A stretch of DNA of 64,000 bases from Lactiplantibacillus plajomi (GTDB lineage: Bacteria > Bacillota > Bacilli > Lactobacillales > Lactobacillaceae): assembly GCF_005405405.1 (NCBI RefSeq), contig NZ_BJDZ01000008.1, forward strand, positions 1-64,000, given 5' to 3'. Position 1 is the stretch's first letter; each line of letters begins with the position of its first letter. This document shows positions 1-6,639 of this stretch, piece by piece. The position numbers and the translations under genes were made by a program. The notes under the pieces are model-generated. The model was not told where the DNA came from. It was given only the letters and a program-made list of their open reading frames with translations, and did no database searches.

Positions 1-51
1 CAACTTGAAGATGAGTATCAAACTCAAATTCAAAATTTAGTCGTGGCATAG
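1..51 (+). CDS. C-terminal end of a CDS truncated by the window edge
   Basis: Frame 1 is open from the first base and ends at the TAG at 49-51, giving the 16 residues QLEDEYQTQIQNLVVA. The Gln- and Glu-rich tail looks like a helical C-terminus, but no family can be named from it. No hairpin terminator follows before the next ORF. It could be chance open frame, since only 16 codons are visible. Confidence 0.3.
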   Translation, partial: QLEDEYQTQIQNLVVA

Positions 52-111
52 GACAAAAAAGTCTCTATTTAAATTGTCTATTTTATTGACAGGGGACCAG
101 ACTTCAATCAA

Positions 112-321
112 ATGGATGATGAAGATTGGGCGGAAGGATTTGAAAAGAAAATCTCAGACGCCTTCTTAAAGGTCGAGAATGAAGACCCTTACATCTATTT
201 TGAACAGTTTGACTTTAAGGGTGGCGACATTGATTCAATCATTTTTGATATGGACCAAGTCGGTAAGCGGGAAAACGCACTCCAATTACTTGCGGACGCC
301 ATTCACCAGAAGGCCTATTAA
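112..321 (+). CDS. Small acidic hypothetical protein
   Basis: This frame encodes 69 residues, strongly acidic at the start (MDDEDWAEGFEKK) and probably a small mixed alpha/beta fold. I do not recognise a family. An AGGGGA stretch lies about 15 bases before the ATG, which is a long spacing. The same frame stays open upstream to a stop at 70-72 and would add residues ending in RGPDFNQ, so the piece may be the 3' remainder of a longer gene that lost its start. It ends 22 bases before the small heat-shock gene, which has its own ribosome binding site. Confidence 0.45.
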   Translation: MDDEDWAEGFEKKISDAFLKVENEDPYIYFEQFDFKGGDIDSIIFDMDQVGKRENALQLLADAIHQKAY

Positions 322-343
322 TTAATTACGTGGAGGTTTTGCC

Positions 344-763
344 ATGTTCCAGTTCTCAATCAAGCGCCAGTTGAAAAGCTTATGGCCCGTTCAACTTGCT
401 AGTCGGACTAAGCACGACGTTGAAAATGCCGTGAATTCGTTACTAGTGATGCGGACGGACGTGGTTGCTCACGATGACGCCTATACCGTAACGGCTGAAT
501 TACCCGGTTTTGATAAGGAAGACATTACGGTAACTTATCGTGACGATGCCCTGACAATTACGGCCAGTCAGTCATCGGGTGAGGTGCTCGATGACGACGG
601 TCGGATACTTCGGCGTGAGCGGCGAGCCAGTCGCTTAACCCGTCGTTTTCGGCTGACTAACGTGGTTGCAGACCGGGTTAGTGCGCATTACCACGGCGGG
701 TTATTAACGGTCACTTTGCCGAAAAAGGTCCGTGATCAAGCGGGTCACATTGAAATTCAATGA
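344..763 (+). CDS. Small heat shock protein, Hsp20/alpha-crystallin family
   Basis: This is an ATP-independent holdase that binds unfolding proteins and passes them to the DnaK or ClpB systems. It has 139 residues, within the usual range for bacterial Hsp20. The alpha-crystallin domain runs from about residue 38 to 130, starting at YTVTAELPGFDKEDITV and closing with GGLLTVTLPKK, the usual domain-ending strand. The C-terminal HIEIQ contains the I-x-I motif that docks into neighbouring subunits to build oligomers. A GGAGG site precedes the ATG at 344. A strong hairpin follows directly, so it is probably a single-gene unit. No CIRCE or CtsR box was recognised just upstream. Confidence 0.93.
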   Translation: MFQFSIKRQLKSLWPVQLASRTKHDVENAVNSLLVMRTDVVAHDDAYTVTAELPGFDKEDITVTYRDDALTITASQSSGEVLDDDGRILRRERRASRLTRRFRLTNVVADRVSAHYHGGLLTVTLPKKVRDQAGHIEIQ

Positions 764-770
764 GGCAAGC

Positions 771-812
771 AATAAGCCCTTGGAACCAGGTTGGCTCCAA
801 GGGCTTATTTTT
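771..812. terminator. Bidirectional intrinsic terminator
   Basis: A perfect 14-bp stem (AATAAGCCCTTGGA paired with TCCAAGGGCTTATT, loop of 11) is followed by a T run on the plus strand. It sits between the convergent hsp20 gene and the minus-strand gene ending at 820 and can serve both. Confidence 0.85.
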
Positions 813-819
813 GTCGTAC

Positions 820-1170
820 TTAGGATTCTTCCGTGGGCGCTTCGGCTTGCTTATTGGCGTCCGAAAGACTCATCTGAATCGTTTTGGGACGGTCTTTAAT
901 AATCACGATAGTGCCTTTACCGAGAAAGTCCTTAGGACCGCTGTACGCCATCTCGTATTCCTTTGCGAACGAACCGGCCTTTTGCAAGGTCATAAAGAAG
1001 ATCTTGTCGTCTTCGTAATCATCGCTAAACATGACGGCGATGGTGGCGTCGATCAGAATCTTTTCCTGCCGCATGGCTTTCAACCGGTCCCATAAACCGG
1101 CAATCACGGCTTGGGGAACCCGGGCTTTGACGTCGTCACCGACGCGTAATTTCTTGGTCATTTCATACAT
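820..1170 (-). CDS. Conserved hypothetical protein, about 116 residues
   Basis: The product is a small soluble protein with a hydrophobic-charged pattern (QAVIAGLWDRLKAMR, then KIFFMTLQKAGSFAKEYEM) that suggests a mixed alpha/beta fold. The lysine- and glutamate-rich ends look disordered. There is no signal peptide or membrane segment. A weak resemblance to the small DUF960-type proteins of Firmicutes is possible, but I could not confirm it by eye. The start was kept at the first ATG, preceded by an AGTAGGT stretch about 9 bases upstream; an ATG three codons later is also possible. It faces hsp20 across a shared terminator. Confidence 0.7.
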   Translation of the reverse strand: MYEMTKKLRVGDDVKARVPQAVIAGLWDRLKAMRQEKILIDATIAVMFSDDYEDDKIFFMTLQKAGSFAKEYEMAYSGPKDFLGKGTIVIIKDRPKTIQMSLSDANKQAEAPTEES

Positions 1171-1325
1171 AATTAGTGGACCTACTTTTCTAGAGATTTG
1201 TCACGTCATTCATAAATAATACCATAGAACCCCCCATTAGCGGTAAAGAGCTGTTTTAACGTTATCTAGTTTACAAGACTAGTTTATCTGTATATAATGA
1301 TGGTAATAAGTTAGGAGGGATTTAG

Positions 1326-1847
1326 ATGACGGAACGAACATACGAAGCGTGGCGTCAACGGATGCGCAAGGTCGTGTTACCGAAATGGACGGAGCTCCCG
1401 AATTTCGACCTGTACATGGATCAGGTGTTACTGCTCATTAACGAAACCTTGCAACCGCTGGGGGTTGATCCCGTGACCGCCGCCATGATCAATAATTACG
1501 TCAAGCATAAAGTGATTTTGTCACCGGTGAAAAAGAAGTATCAAATCATGCAGCTCGCCGACATTATTGTCATCAGTCTCCTCAAATCAAGTTACCCGTT
1601 GGATCAGATTCGCCGGGGGATTGACCAGGTCACGGCGACCGGGTACCCGAAGCGGGCGTACGATAACTTCATCGAAGCCTTAACTGGCCAATTAAAAGAT
1701 CCCGATGCACCGGTAAGCGTTTCCGACGCTAACCCAAGCGAAAGCCTGACCGCGGCGGCGGCACAGTTGATCGTGACCAAGTTGCGGACGGATGAATTGC
1801 TACGAATCAACCAGGCGATGGTCACCCCGAAACAAATTGAAAAGTAG
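1326..1847 (+). CDS. DUF1836 domain protein, putative MerR-like HTH regulator
   Basis: The protein has 173 residues. The segment LPKWTELPNFDLYMDQVL, followed by MINNYVKHKVILSPVKKKYQ, matches the DUF1836 family of Firmicutes, which resembles the MerR winged-helix fold and is thought to bind DNA; targets are unknown. The second half, after about residue 125, is less conserved and Ala-rich. An AGGAGGGA ribosome binding site lies 5 bases before the ATG. A stem AACGGGAA/TTCCCGTT at 1856-1895 followed by Ts may end the transcript. It stands alone next to an orphan LytTR response regulator, with nothing to show a functional link. Confidence 0.8.
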   Translation: MTERTYEAWRQRMRKVVLPKWTELPNFDLYMDQVLLLINETLQPLGVDPVTAAMINNYVKHKVILSPVKKKYQIMQLADIIVISLLKSSYPLDQIRRGIDQVTATGYPKRAYDNFIEALTGQLKDPDAPVSVSDANPSESLTAAAAQLIVTKLRTDELLRINQAMVTPKQIEK

Positions 1848-2039
1848 CGGATTTAACGGGAAGGCGTGGCCGGAAGCGGTGATCAATTCCCGTTTTTAGT
1901 TGCCGTTAACGAACAGCTCTAGTATCATTTAAACGAGGAAAAGATAATTGCAACCAACTAAAATGACGATTAAGATGAACCAAAAACTTCCCGTTAGTTT
2001 ATTTGGGAACTATCTTAACGATTAGGAAGAGTGATTGAC

Positions 2040-2789
2040 ATGAAGGTGTTTATCAGCGACGATCAGGAACCGCAACGTCTCTGGTTAACGGACATCATTA
2101 CGGCCCAGTTAGACGCGCTGCATTTTGACTATCAAATGGCGAGCGTTTGGCAACCCAACGACGTTTTAGCAGCCGTTAAAGAAAGTAGCGGTCCCAATAT
2201 TTATTTCTTAGACATTGTTTTACAGCGCGAAATTAATGGGATTCAACTGGCGTCTAAAATCAGGGACTACGATCCGGACGGCTTTATCGTTTACGTCACG
2301 GTTCGTGATGATATGATGCCGGCAACGCTGAGTGCGATGACCACACCAACCGGTTTTATTTCAAAGACCCACATGTTTGATAAAGCGGCTTTTATTCCGG
2401 AAGTACGCGCAGTCTTACAGGTGATCCAAAAGCGGTTCGTTAAATACCAACAACGTCCCGAGCCGTCGTTAACGGTTCGCAGCGGGGCGTTGTTATTAAC
2501 CTTGCACTTGAAAGACATCGTTTACTGCGAAAAAGTTCACGGCTTGCGGACGACCCGCATCGTGACGACCGACCAGGCTTACGTGGTTCGTAAAAATTTG
2601 AGTACCATTAAGGCTCAGTTGACCAACGGCCGGTTTTTTAACGAGTTTCAAAGTTACGCGTTAAACTTAGAACAAGTGGTGACCGTGGACTTCAATAAGG
2701 GACGGGTTCGGATGCAAAATGGTGACCGGCTGTCCTTTAGTCGCGGGACCATCAAAAAATTACGGCGGGTCTATCAGACTCAGGAATAG
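2040..2789 (+). CDS. LytTR-family response regulator (AgrA/PlnC type), orphan
   Basis: The product is a two-domain response regulator of 249 residues. The receiver domain (about 1-125) keeps the acidic pair in FISDDQEP, the phospho-acceptor Asp in NIYFLDIVL, a Thr in VTVRDD and the Lys in GFISKTH. The LytTR DNA-binding domain runs from about 145 to 249 (LHLKDIVYCEKVHGLRTT through FSRGTIKKLR). Such proteins usually control peptide pheromone, bacteriocin or envelope genes with an HPK10-type kinase, but no kinase or pheromone gene lies next to it. ATG 2040 is preferred to GTG 2031 because AGGAAGA lies 9 bases before it and abuts the GTG. An HD-domain gene follows 10 bases later, probably co-transcribed. 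Confidence 0.88.
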   Translation: MKVFISDDQEPQRLWLTDIITAQLDALHFDYQMASVWQPNDVLAAVKESSGPNIYFLDIVLQREINGIQLASKIRDYDPDGFIVYVTVRDDMMPATLSAMTTPTGFISKTHMFDKAAFIPEVRAVLQVIQKRFVKYQQRPEPSLTVRSGALLLTLHLKDIVYCEKVHGLRTTRIVTTDQAYVVRKNLSTIKAQLTNGRFFNEFQSYALNLEQVVTVDFNKGRVRMQNGDRLSFSRGTIKKLRRVYQTQE

Positions 2790-2799
2790 GGCGAACAAA

Positions 2800-3456
2800 A
2801 TGATTTCAAATGAACAACTAGCAACGATTAAAACGTTTGCGTTGGCGCGGTTAGCTAACGACCATAGTGGCCACGGTAGCGACCACTTGCAACGGGTCAA
2901 CCGGCTTGCTAACCGGCTCGCAACGGCGGAGGGTGCCGACCTGAACTTGACGCTAGCGGCGGCTTGGTTGCACGACGTGATCGATGATAAGTTGGTGACG
3001 GATGCCAGCGCTGCGCACCAAGAATTGGCGCAGCGGTTGACGACTTGGCGGGTGCCGGAAGCCGACCAGGCGGCCATTTTCGATATTATCGACCACATGT
3101 CGTTTAGCAAGTCGTTTAACGGCCCACAGAACTTGAGCTTGGAAGGACAGATCGTTCAGGACGCCGACCGTTTAGACGCTATCGGGGCGATTGGCATTGC
3201 GCGGGCCCTGTATTATTCCGGCCACGTCGGTGAAACGATTTATGATCCGGCCATCGCACCGCGGGAGCACCTAACGAAAGCGCAGTACCGACAGCAGCCG
3301 GGGACGGCCATTAACCATTTTTACGAAAAATTGTTTAAGTTGGAAGGGTTAATGAATACGGCGGCAGCCAAGCAGTTAGCGGCGCACCGAACGGCGGTCA
3401 TGCGCGAGTTTGTTGCTCAGTTTAAAGCGGAGTGGCAAGCGGACGATCAGTATTAA
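2800..3456 (+). CDS. HD-domain phosphohydrolase (YedJ-like)
   Basis: This 218-residue metal-dependent hydrolase carries the HD superfamily ligands: His in HGSDHLQRV, the HD pair in AAWLHDVIDDK, and the later Asp in QDADRLDAIGAIGIAR. Domain order and length match the YedJ/YpgQ group; some members hydrolyse nucleotides, but the physiological substrate is usually unknown. The ORF can be extended upstream inside the regulator gene, but ATG 2800 is the natural start because it follows the regulator stop by 10 bases and fits the family N-terminus. It shares a transcript with the LytTR regulator and ends at a strong terminator. Confidence 0.85.
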   Translation: MISNEQLATIKTFALARLANDHSGHGSDHLQRVNRLANRLATAEGADLNLTLAAAWLHDVIDDKLVTDASAAHQELAQRLTTWRVPEADQAAIFDIIDHMSFSKSFNGPQNLSLEGQIVQDADRLDAIGAIGIARALYYSGHVGETIYDPAIAPREHLTKAQYRQQPGTAINHFYEKLFKLEGLMNTAAAKQLAAHRTAVMREFVAQFKAEWQADDQY

Positions 3457-3462
3457 CGTATT

Positions 3463-3510
3463 AAAATGGCGACTGGGACGCTCCGAATTCGGAGTCCCAG
3501 TCGCCATTTT
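3463..3510. terminator. Bidirectional intrinsic terminator
   Basis: A very long near-perfect stem (AAAATGGCGACTGGGAC, then a CTCCGAATTCGGAG tip, then the complement) lies between the convergent HD-domain and nitroreductase genes, with A and T runs on either side so that it can work in both directions. Confidence 0.9.
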
Positions 3511-3513
3511 GAG

Positions 3514-4254
3514 TTAACGGGTCATAAATCCTTGGTGGTGCAAGTAATCGCGCATGTGTTGACGCGGGTGTGCGACGTAGCTATTCAGGGCCGTTTTTGA
3601 CCAACTACGGTTCACCGGGTGGCCGCTTCGCTGGTCATAGTAGGCCGCGGTCGCCCGGTCGTAGTCGTTCACTAAGCTGAGTTTGTCTGCTTGGTAGTGG
3701 TTCTCGTGGTAGACGGCTGCTTGTGGCAGGCGTGGTTTGGGCGCGTTACGCGTCTTCGGATGACCGATCACCAGCCCGAAGACCGGGTAGACCCCCTTGG
3801 GCAGTTCGAGTAGTTCGGAAATCGCACTGATCCCGTCGCGGATACCACCGACGTAACAGGCGCCCAAGCCCTTGGATTCGGCCGCAATTACCATGTTTTG
3901 GGCGGCTAGGGCGGCGTCAACCGTCGCAACGATCATGGCATCACTTCCGGCTAGCGCGTCCGCCACGTCAACGCCGCTTTGTTCAGCTAACTGGTGGTTA
4001 CGGTACTGGTCGGCACAGAAAATGAAGAGACTTTCGCCGCCCGCGACGAATGGCTGGTCACCAGCAAGCTTGGCAATTTTTGCTTTGAGTGCCGGGGTGG
4101 TCACCCCGATAATACTGTAAGCTTGTTGGTAGCTGGAGGTCGAAGCCATTTGGGCGGCAGCAACTAATTGGCTGGTTTCTTTTGCGGTCAACGGCGTGGC
4201 TTCAAAGTCACGGACCGAGACGTGATTCATTAAAGTTTGAATTGTTGGGTTCAT
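3514..4254 (-). CDS. NADPH-dependent nitro/flavin reductase, NfsA/FRP type
   Basis: This is a 246-residue FMN-dependent oxidoreductase of the NfsA group, which reduces nitroaromatics, quinones or free flavin with NADPH. SVRDFEATPL near the N-terminus corresponds to the RSxRxF FMN-phosphate site, and GLGACYVGGIRDG with LPKGVYPVFGLVIGHP are the expected FMN-binding and dimer segments. The frame is open further upstream into the neighbouring gene. ATG 4254 is chosen because AAAGGAGC lies 6 bases before it and the family begins here. It follows the membrane protease-like gene by 20 bases and may belong to the ybaK operon. Confidence 0.88.
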   Translation of the reverse strand: MNPTIQTLMNHVSVRDFEATPLTAKETSQLVAAAQMASTSSYQQAYSIIGVTTPALKAKIAKLAGDQPFVAGGESLFIFCADQYRNHQLAEQSGVDVADALAGSDAMIVATVDAALAAQNMVIAAESKGLGACYVGGIRDGISAISELLELPKGVYPVFGLVIGHPKTRNAPKPRLPQAAVYHENHYQADKLSLVNDYDRATAAYYDQRSGHPVNRSWSKTALNSYVAHPRQHMRDYLHHQGFMTR

Positions 4255-4274
4255 AGGGTGCTCCTTTGGTAAGA

Positions 4275-5045
4275 TTAATGGTCGGTAAAGCTGAACGTCA
4301 GGACCATGACGAGAATTGAAACGATCAGCGATGAGCCTAAAATGATGGCAACGGTTAGCCCCCAAGCGATGAGCGGCGCCATCCAGCCGGTCCAACCGAT
4401 GAGGGTCGCCAGGCTGGTCAACACGACTAATCCCCCGCAGGTGCTGTATAAGCCGAGCGCACTATTTTCGTAATCGGCGGGGCTGAGGTCAAAGCCCCCG
4501 AGAATGATCGAGAGGCTGAGTAGCAATAGCAGTCCCAGCTGCCACCAATTCGTTGGACTGGTCATGAGCAGTTGTAAGCTTCCTTGCCAGTCGAGTTGTT
4601 CCGGGGTGGCTGCTAGGTGGACAATTGCCCGACCGATGCCGGGCGCCAACCAGAAGTCCAACCCAAGTAGGGCGGCGGTACAACCAAAAATTGGGGCGAC
4701 GCCGATGAATAAGTTACCGATAACTTGGTACGGACTGTTGCGGTTCCAGGTGTGGTTGACGTAGCCCAGCGCCAAGTCGTCCGTTTGGTCGGCGTGCAGG
4801 TGCGGTAACTTGATCAGCCGAACCGATTGAATACCGTGGCGGAAAATCAGTGCGACGAATAAGTGGCTAATTTCGTGGAGCATGATGCCTAAAAAGCCGC
4901 AGTACACCTGACTGTTAATACCGAAGCGGTTGACCAGGTTGGCCTTGCTCCGCCGGTTGACCAGCGTCAGTAACCAGGCAAATACCGCCGGCACACCAAT
5001 GACGATCGTTAGTACGATTAAGTTGTTCGTCAGCAGGTTGCCCAC
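4275..5045 (-). CDS. Integral membrane protein with HExxH motif (M50-like)
   Basis: The 256-residue protein has five or six predicted membrane segments. LGIMLHEISHLFVALIF contains an HEISH sequence inside a hydrophobic helix, the pattern of M50-type membrane metalloproteases. A later GNLFIGVAPIFG helix may correspond to the third-ligand region, although the classic NPDG is not obvious, so activity is uncertain. A GTG start is used with GGAGTGA about 5 bases upstream; it comes 4 bases after the ybaK stop, which suggests coupled translation. Substrate unknown. Confidence 0.75.
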   Translation of the reverse strand: MGNLLTNNLIVLTIVIGVPAVFAWLLTLVNRRSKANLVNRFGINSQVYCGFLGIMLHEISHLFVALIFRHGIQSVRLIKLPHLHADQTDDLALGYVNHTWNRNSPYQVIGNLFIGVAPIFGCTAALLGLDFWLAPGIGRAIVHLAATPEQLDWQGSLQLLMTSPTNWWQLGLLLLLSLSIILGGFDLSPADYENSALGLYSTCGGLVVLTSLATLIGWTGWMAPLIAWGLTVAIILGSSLIVSILVMVLTFSFTDH

Positions 5046-5049
5046 GTCA

Positions 5050-5556
5050 TCACTCCATTATTTCGCCGAACGTTCCGTGAACGAGTTTACGTAAGTCGGA
5101 CGCGTCGATTTCGATCGACCGGCCGATTTTACCGGATGAAACTAAAATTTTACCTTGTTGCTTGGCAATTTCATCAATGTAGATGGGGAACTTCTTAGTT
5201 TCCCAAATCCCGACCGGTGTATTGGCACCGTGTTGGTAGCCGGTCGTTTTCTCAAGGTCCTTGAGCGGAATCATACCGACCTTTTTATTTCCCGAAAGCT
5301 TGGCGAGTTTCTTATAACTTAAGTGTTCGTCAATCGGGAGGACGCCGACGAGCGGGCCGGTCTTATTGCCGATTAGGGCTAACGTTTTATAAATATGGTG
5401 TTCATCCACACCGAGGTGGTCAACTTGCAACTGTTCGACGTCGCCTTCGACCTGGGTCGGAAATTCGTATTGTTGGTAGCTAACGTTGGCTTTATCCAGA
5501 ATCTTTTCGACCAGCGTTTTACCTAAAGCAGCGTTTTTTTTCTTTTTCTTTGACAT
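5050..5556 (-). CDS. ybaK: Cys-tRNA(Pro)/Cys-tRNA(Cys) deacylase, YbaK/EbsC family
   Basis: This 168-residue protein is a trans-editing enzyme that removes cysteine wrongly attached to tRNA(Pro). It shows the YbaK hallmarks: IYKTLALIG with the conserved lysine, the core KKVGMIPLKDLEKTTGY, and the C-terminal GKILVSSGKIGRSIEI. The basic N-terminus (MSKKKKKN) may help bind tRNA. GAGGGA lies 6 bases before the ATG. It is the first gene of a minus-strand operon with the membrane protease-like gene and probably the nitroreductase, divergent from gntR. Confidence 0.92.
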   Translation of the reverse strand: MSKKKKKNAALGKTLVEKILDKANVSYQQYEFPTQVEGDVEQLQVDHLGVDEHHIYKTLALIGNKTGPLVGVLPIDEHLSYKKLAKLSGNKKVGMIPLKDLEKTTGYQHGANTPVGIWETKKFPIYIDEIAKQQGKILVSSGKIGRSIEIDASDLRKLVHGTFGEIME

Positions 5557-5597
5557 TTAAATCCCTCACAAACATAAAATACGTTCCAATTTTTAAA

Positions 5598-5641
5598 ATG
5601 GACCGGTTCAATTAACCGGAAGTGCTCAAAATCTGCTATAC
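5598..5641 (+). promoter_or_regulatory. gntR promoter with overlapping palindromic operator
   Basis: A likely promoter has TTAACC at 5612-5617, an 18-base spacer and TATACT at 5636-5641. The imperfect palindrome AATGGACCGGTTCAATT (5598-5614) overlaps the -35 region, and the perfect inverted repeat CCGGTT-N5-AACCGG (5603-5619) lies inside it. The TGGACCG core is shared with the palindrome before xpk, so autoregulation by the GntR protein is likely (inference). Confidence 0.6.
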
Positions 5642-5677
5642 TGAAGGCAACCAATAATAACTTAAGGGGGGAGTCGC

Positions 5678-6403
5678 ATGGCAGATTTAGTCTACCAACA
5701 GGTCATCACCGACCTCAACAAACGCATTATGGCTGATGAGTTTGCCAATAAAAAGTTGCCGGACGAGCGCAGCCTCAGCGAGCAGTATCAAGTGAGCCGT
5801 AGTTCCATTAAGCGGGCCCTTAACGTGTTAGCGAACCAGGGCTTAATTTTCAAAAAGCGTGGTTCGGGAACGTTTATCAATCCATTATATCTCAAAAACC
5901 AGTCCTCATTTAAATACGAGGGTACCAACTTGGGAATTACGGATAGTTTGAACACGGAAGGTGCCAAGCCCAGTATTCAATTATTAGACTTTAAGGTGGT
6001 TCCTGCAAGTCAAGAGTTGCAACAGGACCTATTTTTAACAGCGGACGAGTTTGTATACGAAATAAAGCGCTTACGCTTGCTGGACGACCAGCCGTTCATG
6101 ATTGAATCGGGTTACATTCCAATTAAGCTGGTACCAGAATTGAACCGCCAAGTGGTCAGTGGTTCGATTTTTAACTACGTTCAGGAAACGCTTAACGCGG
6201 CGGTCACTAAATCGTTCCTATCAATCTCGGCGGATAGTTCTAACGACAACGATCAACAGTTATTGCAACTAAAGCCAACGGAACCGGTCGGGGTCATGAG
6301 CGGGATCTTTTTCTTGGACGACGGCACGCCGTTCGAGGTCTCAAATATGCGCTTACATTATCAGTATATGAAGTATACGACCTTCGTTTCAACCAACAGT
6401 TAG
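5678..6403 (+). CDS. GntR-family transcriptional regulator (HutC/UTRA type)
   Basis: A 241-residue regulator with an N-terminal winged helix (about 5-70; LPDERSLSEQYQVSRSSIKR is the recognition region and KKRGSGTFI the wing) and a C-terminal UTRA ligand domain (about 90-235). UTRA proteins usually sense sugar phosphates or amino-acid derivatives. Phosphoketolase follows 236 bases downstream with its own promoter, and similar palindromes precede both genes, so this is probably its local regulator, perhaps sensing a pentose-phosphate-pathway intermediate. GGGGGG lies before the ATG at 5678. No hairpin terminator was seen after the gene. Confidence 0.92.
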   Translation: MADLVYQQVITDLNKRIMADEFANKKLPDERSLSEQYQVSRSSIKRALNVLANQGLIFKKRGSGTFINPLYLKNQSSFKYEGTNLGITDSLNTEGAKPSIQLLDFKVVPASQELQQDLFLTADEFVYEIKRLRLLDDQPFMIESGYIPIKLVPELNRQVVSGSIFNYVQETLNAAVTKSFLSISADSSNDNDQQLLQLKPTEPVGVMSGIFFLDDGTPFEVSNMRLHYQYMKYTTFVSTNS

Positions 6404-6515
6404 ATGCCAAGTGTTGATTGTTTTTGCAAAAATATTGCCAAATTTATAAAGTTTTAGAAGTGCTGAAAAGTGGGATTTAACAAGAGTTAAAGCCTATTTT
6501 TTATTTTCCGGTCGT

Positions 6516-6573
6516 TTAATTGGACCGTTCCAATTAACAAAAAGGTTGACTTTTAAAGTTGAGTTGTTAGAAT
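6516..6573 (+). promoter_or_regulatory. xpk promoter and upstream 22-bp palindrome
   Basis: The near-perfect palindrome at 6516-6537 has arms TTAATTGGA and TCCAATTAA around a 4-base centre. It ends 8 bases before the -35 TTGACT (6546-6551); the -10 TAGAAT (6568-6573) follows with a 16-base spacer. The operator is upstream of -35, where activators or upstream-binding repressors sit. The likely ligand of the site is the adjacent GntR protein. Confidence 0.68.
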
Positions 6574-6639
6574 AGTACCTATAAACGATATCAATTACTC
6601 AATGAAAATCGTCAATCGCAAATTAAGGAGTGTTTTGAA

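Noticed and set aside
760-1219. Plus-strand frames opposite the 820-1170 gene
   Set aside because: No ribosome sites; they cross the hsp20 terminator and are antisense shadows.
1965-2025. LytTR direct-repeat binding sites before the orphan response regulator
   Set aside because: ACGATTAAG and CCGTTAG-like pieces are present but their spacing (24 bases) does not fit the usual 21-22 bases.
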